From Beijerinckiaceae bacterium (lineage in GTDB: Bacteria; Pseudomonadota; Alphaproteobacteria; Rhizobiales; Beijerinckiaceae): DNA of 64,000 nucleotides. Under the pieces are notes generated by a model that saw nothing but the letters and a program-made list of their open reading frames with translations, did no database searches and had not been told where the DNA came from. Numbering within the stretch: the stretch's first letter is position 1; every line of letters starts with the position of its first letter. Positions 61,849 to 64,000 of the stretch are shown piece after piece. The stretch lies in NCBI GenBank assembly GCA_021324915.1, contig JAJPIC010000012.1, positions 175,097 through 239,096 of the forward strand, written 5' to 3'. The position numbers were made by a program, and so were the translations under genes.

Positions 61849-61898
61849 CACCTGCGTTCGTCCGAATTCATATTGCATGCATTTGCTTGGCCTTTTCG

Positions 61899-63014
61899 AT
61901 GCGCTCGCCTCCTTATTATATTTTCATCGAGACGATTCGGCGCTGCAATCTCAAATGCGGCCATTGTTTCTATTGGCACGACACGGATGCGGATCGCGCC
62001 AATTATCTTCCGCTCTCCAGGAAGATTGAAGTTCTCGGTGAATTTCAGGCCCTCAACCCACGCGGAACGATGGTGACCTGCGGCGGCGAGAGCATGCTCG
62101 ATCTCAAGACCTATTTCGGCATGACTCACGCGTGCCGCCGGCTGGGCCTGACGGCAGCGTCAGTCGTCAATGGCACGCGGATTCAAACGCCCGAGATGGC
62201 GGACCGCATGATCGCCGAAGGCCCGCACGAAATATCGATTTCTTTGAACAGCCATCGCCGCGAGCTGCATGACCGGACGCGCGGCGTTCAAGGCGCCTTC
62301 GATAAGGCCGTGAACGCACTGCGGCTTTTGCTAGAAGCGCGCGCACGCGTACCAGGTTGCACGTCGCGTATCTATGTCATGGGTCTCGTGTTCGACGAGA
62401 ATTACCGCGAGCTCGAGCAATTCTATGAGTTCGTGCTCAACGATATCGGCGCCGACAAATTGAAGCTCAATTTTCTGCAGCCTGCTTTCGCGCAGGATGA
62501 TGCAACGGATGCGTTCCTGCGCGATCATCACAATGTGGATCCGGATGAGCTTTTCGACATCATTCAGCGTTGCGACAGGCGTTTCGGACTTGGCCTCAAT
62601 CCCCTATGGCTCAGACAAGTTCGGATGTACTGGCGATCGCTCAATGCGGCAAAGGATCTTGATCGCGGCTGGGGCTCGAAAGGACGAACGAGCGAACACA
62701 TTTGCAATACTTACGAACGCAATATCATGGTCGACGTCTATGGAAACGCGCGCCTTTGCTTTTCGACCGAATTCGGTTCGATGAAGCTCGAGAAGCCCGG
62801 CGATTTGCGTCGTTTCTGGGAAAGCGCCGGCGCGATCCGCCGAAGCATGTCGCAATGCAATCGCTTCTGCGGTATCAGCCATAGCGTGCGGCGGGAGAGC
62901 AGCACGCGCGAGCCCACACGGAAGCTTCCTTCAAAATCTGCCGCGGTCCGCGCGGTCGACTTCCTCATCGATCACTGGCCGCTCGGGCAAGTGCCGGCTC
63001 AACCGAGCGATTAA
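61899..63014 (+). CDS. radical SAM protein with SPASM-like C-terminus
   Basis: A 371-residue protein. The 4Fe-4S/SAM motif is RRCNLKCGHCFYW (CxxxCxxC) near the start, with VTCGGESMLDLK as the GGE motif. Near the C-terminus lie CNTYERNIMVDVYGNARLCF and CNRFCGI, cysteines in SPASM-like positions that could hold auxiliary clusters. The ATG was chosen because the motif would otherwise sit too far from the start. Substrate unknown; peptide, sugar or lipid modification are all possible. Confidence 0.83.
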   Translation: MRSPPYYIFIETIRRCNLKCGHCFYWHDTDADRANYLPLSRKIEVLGEFQALNPRGTMVTCGGESMLDLKTYFGMTHACRRLGLTAASVVNGTRIQTPEMADRMIAEGPHEISISLNSHRRELHDRTRGVQGAFDKAVNALRLLLEARARVPGCTSRIYVMGLVFDENYRELEQFYEFVLNDIGADKLKLNFLQPAFAQDDATDAFLRDHHNVDPDELFDIIQRCDRRFGLGLNPLWLRQVRMYWRSLNAAKDLDRGWGSKGRTSEHICNTYERNIMVDVYGNARLCFSTEFGSMKLEKPGDLRRFWESAGAIRRSMSQCNRFCGISHSVRRESSTREPTRKLPSKSAAVRAVDFLIDHWPLGQVPAQPSD

Positions 63015-63132
63015 GCTCCTCCTCGGCGGCGGCCCTGTTATGCGCCCACGCGCCGCGATCTGTCGCAGACCGGCATGTACCGGATTGAGTTATTTGACAC
63101 GACATCGCAGGGAAGCTGAGCCAAGCGCCAAC

Positions 63133-63795
63133 ATGCTGCTTTCGAATATGTCGCGTTCGAAGCGCCAGGCGTCGAGCCATTTGTTCCTTTGGTGCGGCGC
63201 TCTTGCGCTCACGAGCGCATTTATCGTGTTGTCGGTGAATTTCCTCGATCGGCCGATTTCTCATCTTGGCGAAGGCCTGCTGGGGCGCTTGGCTCTCGTC
63301 GACAAGTTTACGCAAACGCCGAGCTTCTTCGACCCTCTGGTGCTGCTGACCTTGGCGGTCTTTCTGTTCCGCCGGATCATTGCCCGACCGTTCGATCGGC
63401 TGGACGCCGCCTGCTTGATCGCGGCAGCAAGTCTCCTTTTGACCGATTTCACCGTGGACAAGCTGAAATACGTCTTCGGACGCACGTGGCCGAAATATGC
63501 CGATCCCTCTTTCATCCGCAATAGCGTCTATGGTTTTCATCCCTTCCATTCCGGGCATGCTTACCATTCGTTCCCGTCCGGCCATACAGCCGCGGTCTAT
63601 GCAGCGCTTTCCGTTCTCTGGATTTTTTACCCGCGCTTTCGCGTGCTCTATTCCGTCGTGGCGATCGGAATTGCCGCCGTACTGATTTTGGCCAACTATC
63701 ACTTTTTGTCCGATGTCGTCGCAGGCGGATTTCTTGGTATATCTTGCGGGCTGCTTTGCACTCTTGGCTGGAATGCAAAGCCAAAGCTCATGTGA
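63133..63795 (+). CDS. PAP2-family membrane phosphatase
   Basis: A 220-residue protein with about five to six membrane segments. The three phosphatase motifs are present: KYVFGRTWP, SFPSGHTAAV and NYHFLSDVVAGG (His and Asp). Such enzymes dephosphorylate lipid phosphates such as undecaprenyl pyrophosphate or lipid A. Its long start gap (about 120 nt after the radical SAM gene) still allows cotranscription. Confidence 0.87.
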   Translation: MLLSNMSRSKRQASSHLFLWCGALALTSAFIVLSVNFLDRPISHLGEGLLGRLALVDKFTQTPSFFDPLVLLTLAVFLFRRIIARPFDRLDAACLIAAASLLLTDFTVDKLKYVFGRTWPKYADPSFIRNSVYGFHPFHSGHAYHSFPSGHTAAVYAALSVLWIFYPRFRVLYSVVAIGIAAVLILANYHFLSDVVAGGFLGISCGLLCTLGWNAKPKLM

Positions 63796-63895
63796 CGATT
63801 AGCGGCGCGACGTTGAAGCGTCTTTCGCCTTCGCTTTGGACCTGGCAGGCTTTTTGCCGGAGCGCCTAAAGAACAAACTCTGCACGGATGATTAT

Positions 63896-64000
63896 ATGCA
63901 AATTGCCATGGTTGGTTCGGGATATGTAGGTCTTGTCTCGGGCGCTTGTTTTGCCGATTTCGGTCACAAGGTCTGTTGCATCGACAACGATCCCAATCGC
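63896..64000 (+). CDS. UDP-glucose 6-dehydrogenase (5' end only)
   Basis: The first 35 codons, cut by the window edge. [20 protein letters not shown] is the nucleotide-binding start of the UDP-glucose/GDP-mannose dehydrogenase family, and CCIDNDPNR ends strand 2 of that fold. The enzyme makes UDP-glucuronate for polysaccharides. Similar UDP-hexose dehydrogenases cannot be excluded from so little sequence. Confidence 0.8.
   Translation, partial: MQIAMVGSGYVGLVSGACFADFGHKVCCIDNDPNR

Overview
The window looks like a chromosomal segment of an alphaproteobacterium of the order Hyphomicrobiales, possibly Beijerinckiaceae-like; the family is a guess. The order rests on MipZ, a PleC/PdhS-type histidine kinase, a tRNA-His with G1:U72 and A73, a DUF3126 protein, NDUFS6/NDUFAF3/NDUFAF6-type proteins, high GC and dense gene packing. 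Most genes are housekeeping.

Layout. 1-9.4 kb: 5' part of ileS (reverse), the yajC-secD-secF-Mth938-NDUFAF6-like operon (reverse), a DUF815 ATPase, an amino-acid permease and a YiiM-like MOSC protein. 9.6-16.6 kb: a MocR regulator, a His-rich secreted protein, an ECF sigma/anti-sigma/subtilisin operon, dusA and a small XRE regulator. 17-30 kb: secreted hydrolase, PAS and tandem PilZ proteins, a 34-nt minisatellite, DUF3126, cysE, alpha/beta hydrolase, NDUFS6-like zinc finger, FAD monooxygenase, mipZ, PCuAC chaperone, an NmrA/NTF2/HxlR group, a diguanylate cyclase, tRNA-Leu, gpt and a CinA-type protein. 30-35.1 kb: modBC without modA, and a complete 2.63-kb IS1-type element with passenger genes, followed by a DUF302 gene. 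35.2-49 kb: the dcw cluster in reverse (mraZ-rsmH-ftsL-ftsI-murE-murF-mraY-murD-ftsW-murG-murC-murB), with three TGGGA repeats upstream of mraZ. 49-57 kb: Lys-rich protein, glcDEF, a ClpX-zinc-finger/HTH protein and lutABC. 57-64 kb: PAS histidine kinase, tRNA-His, Cys-rich secreted protein, an SGNH/radical SAM/PAP2 group and the start of a UDP-glucose dehydrogenase gene.

Three things stand out. First, in the ECF operon the anti-sigma factor carries a C-terminal extracytoplasmic domain that resembles the propeptide of the subtilisin-like protease encoded next to it, which suggests the protease and anti-sigma factor talk to each other through a shared prodomain fold. Second, the IS1-type element (perfect 19-bp inverted repeats, 8-bp target duplication) carries five translationally linked genes including a ClpP-fold SDH-type serine protease. 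Third, palindromic repeats of two families, also found between genes in this window, sit in frame inside the coding sequences of ileS and dusA.

Working connections: YajC-SecD-SecF power late protein export; the dcw genes make and polymerise lipid II at the septum; GlcDEF and LutABC oxidise glycolate and lactate; MipZ and the PleC/PdhS-like kinase belong to cell-cycle control.
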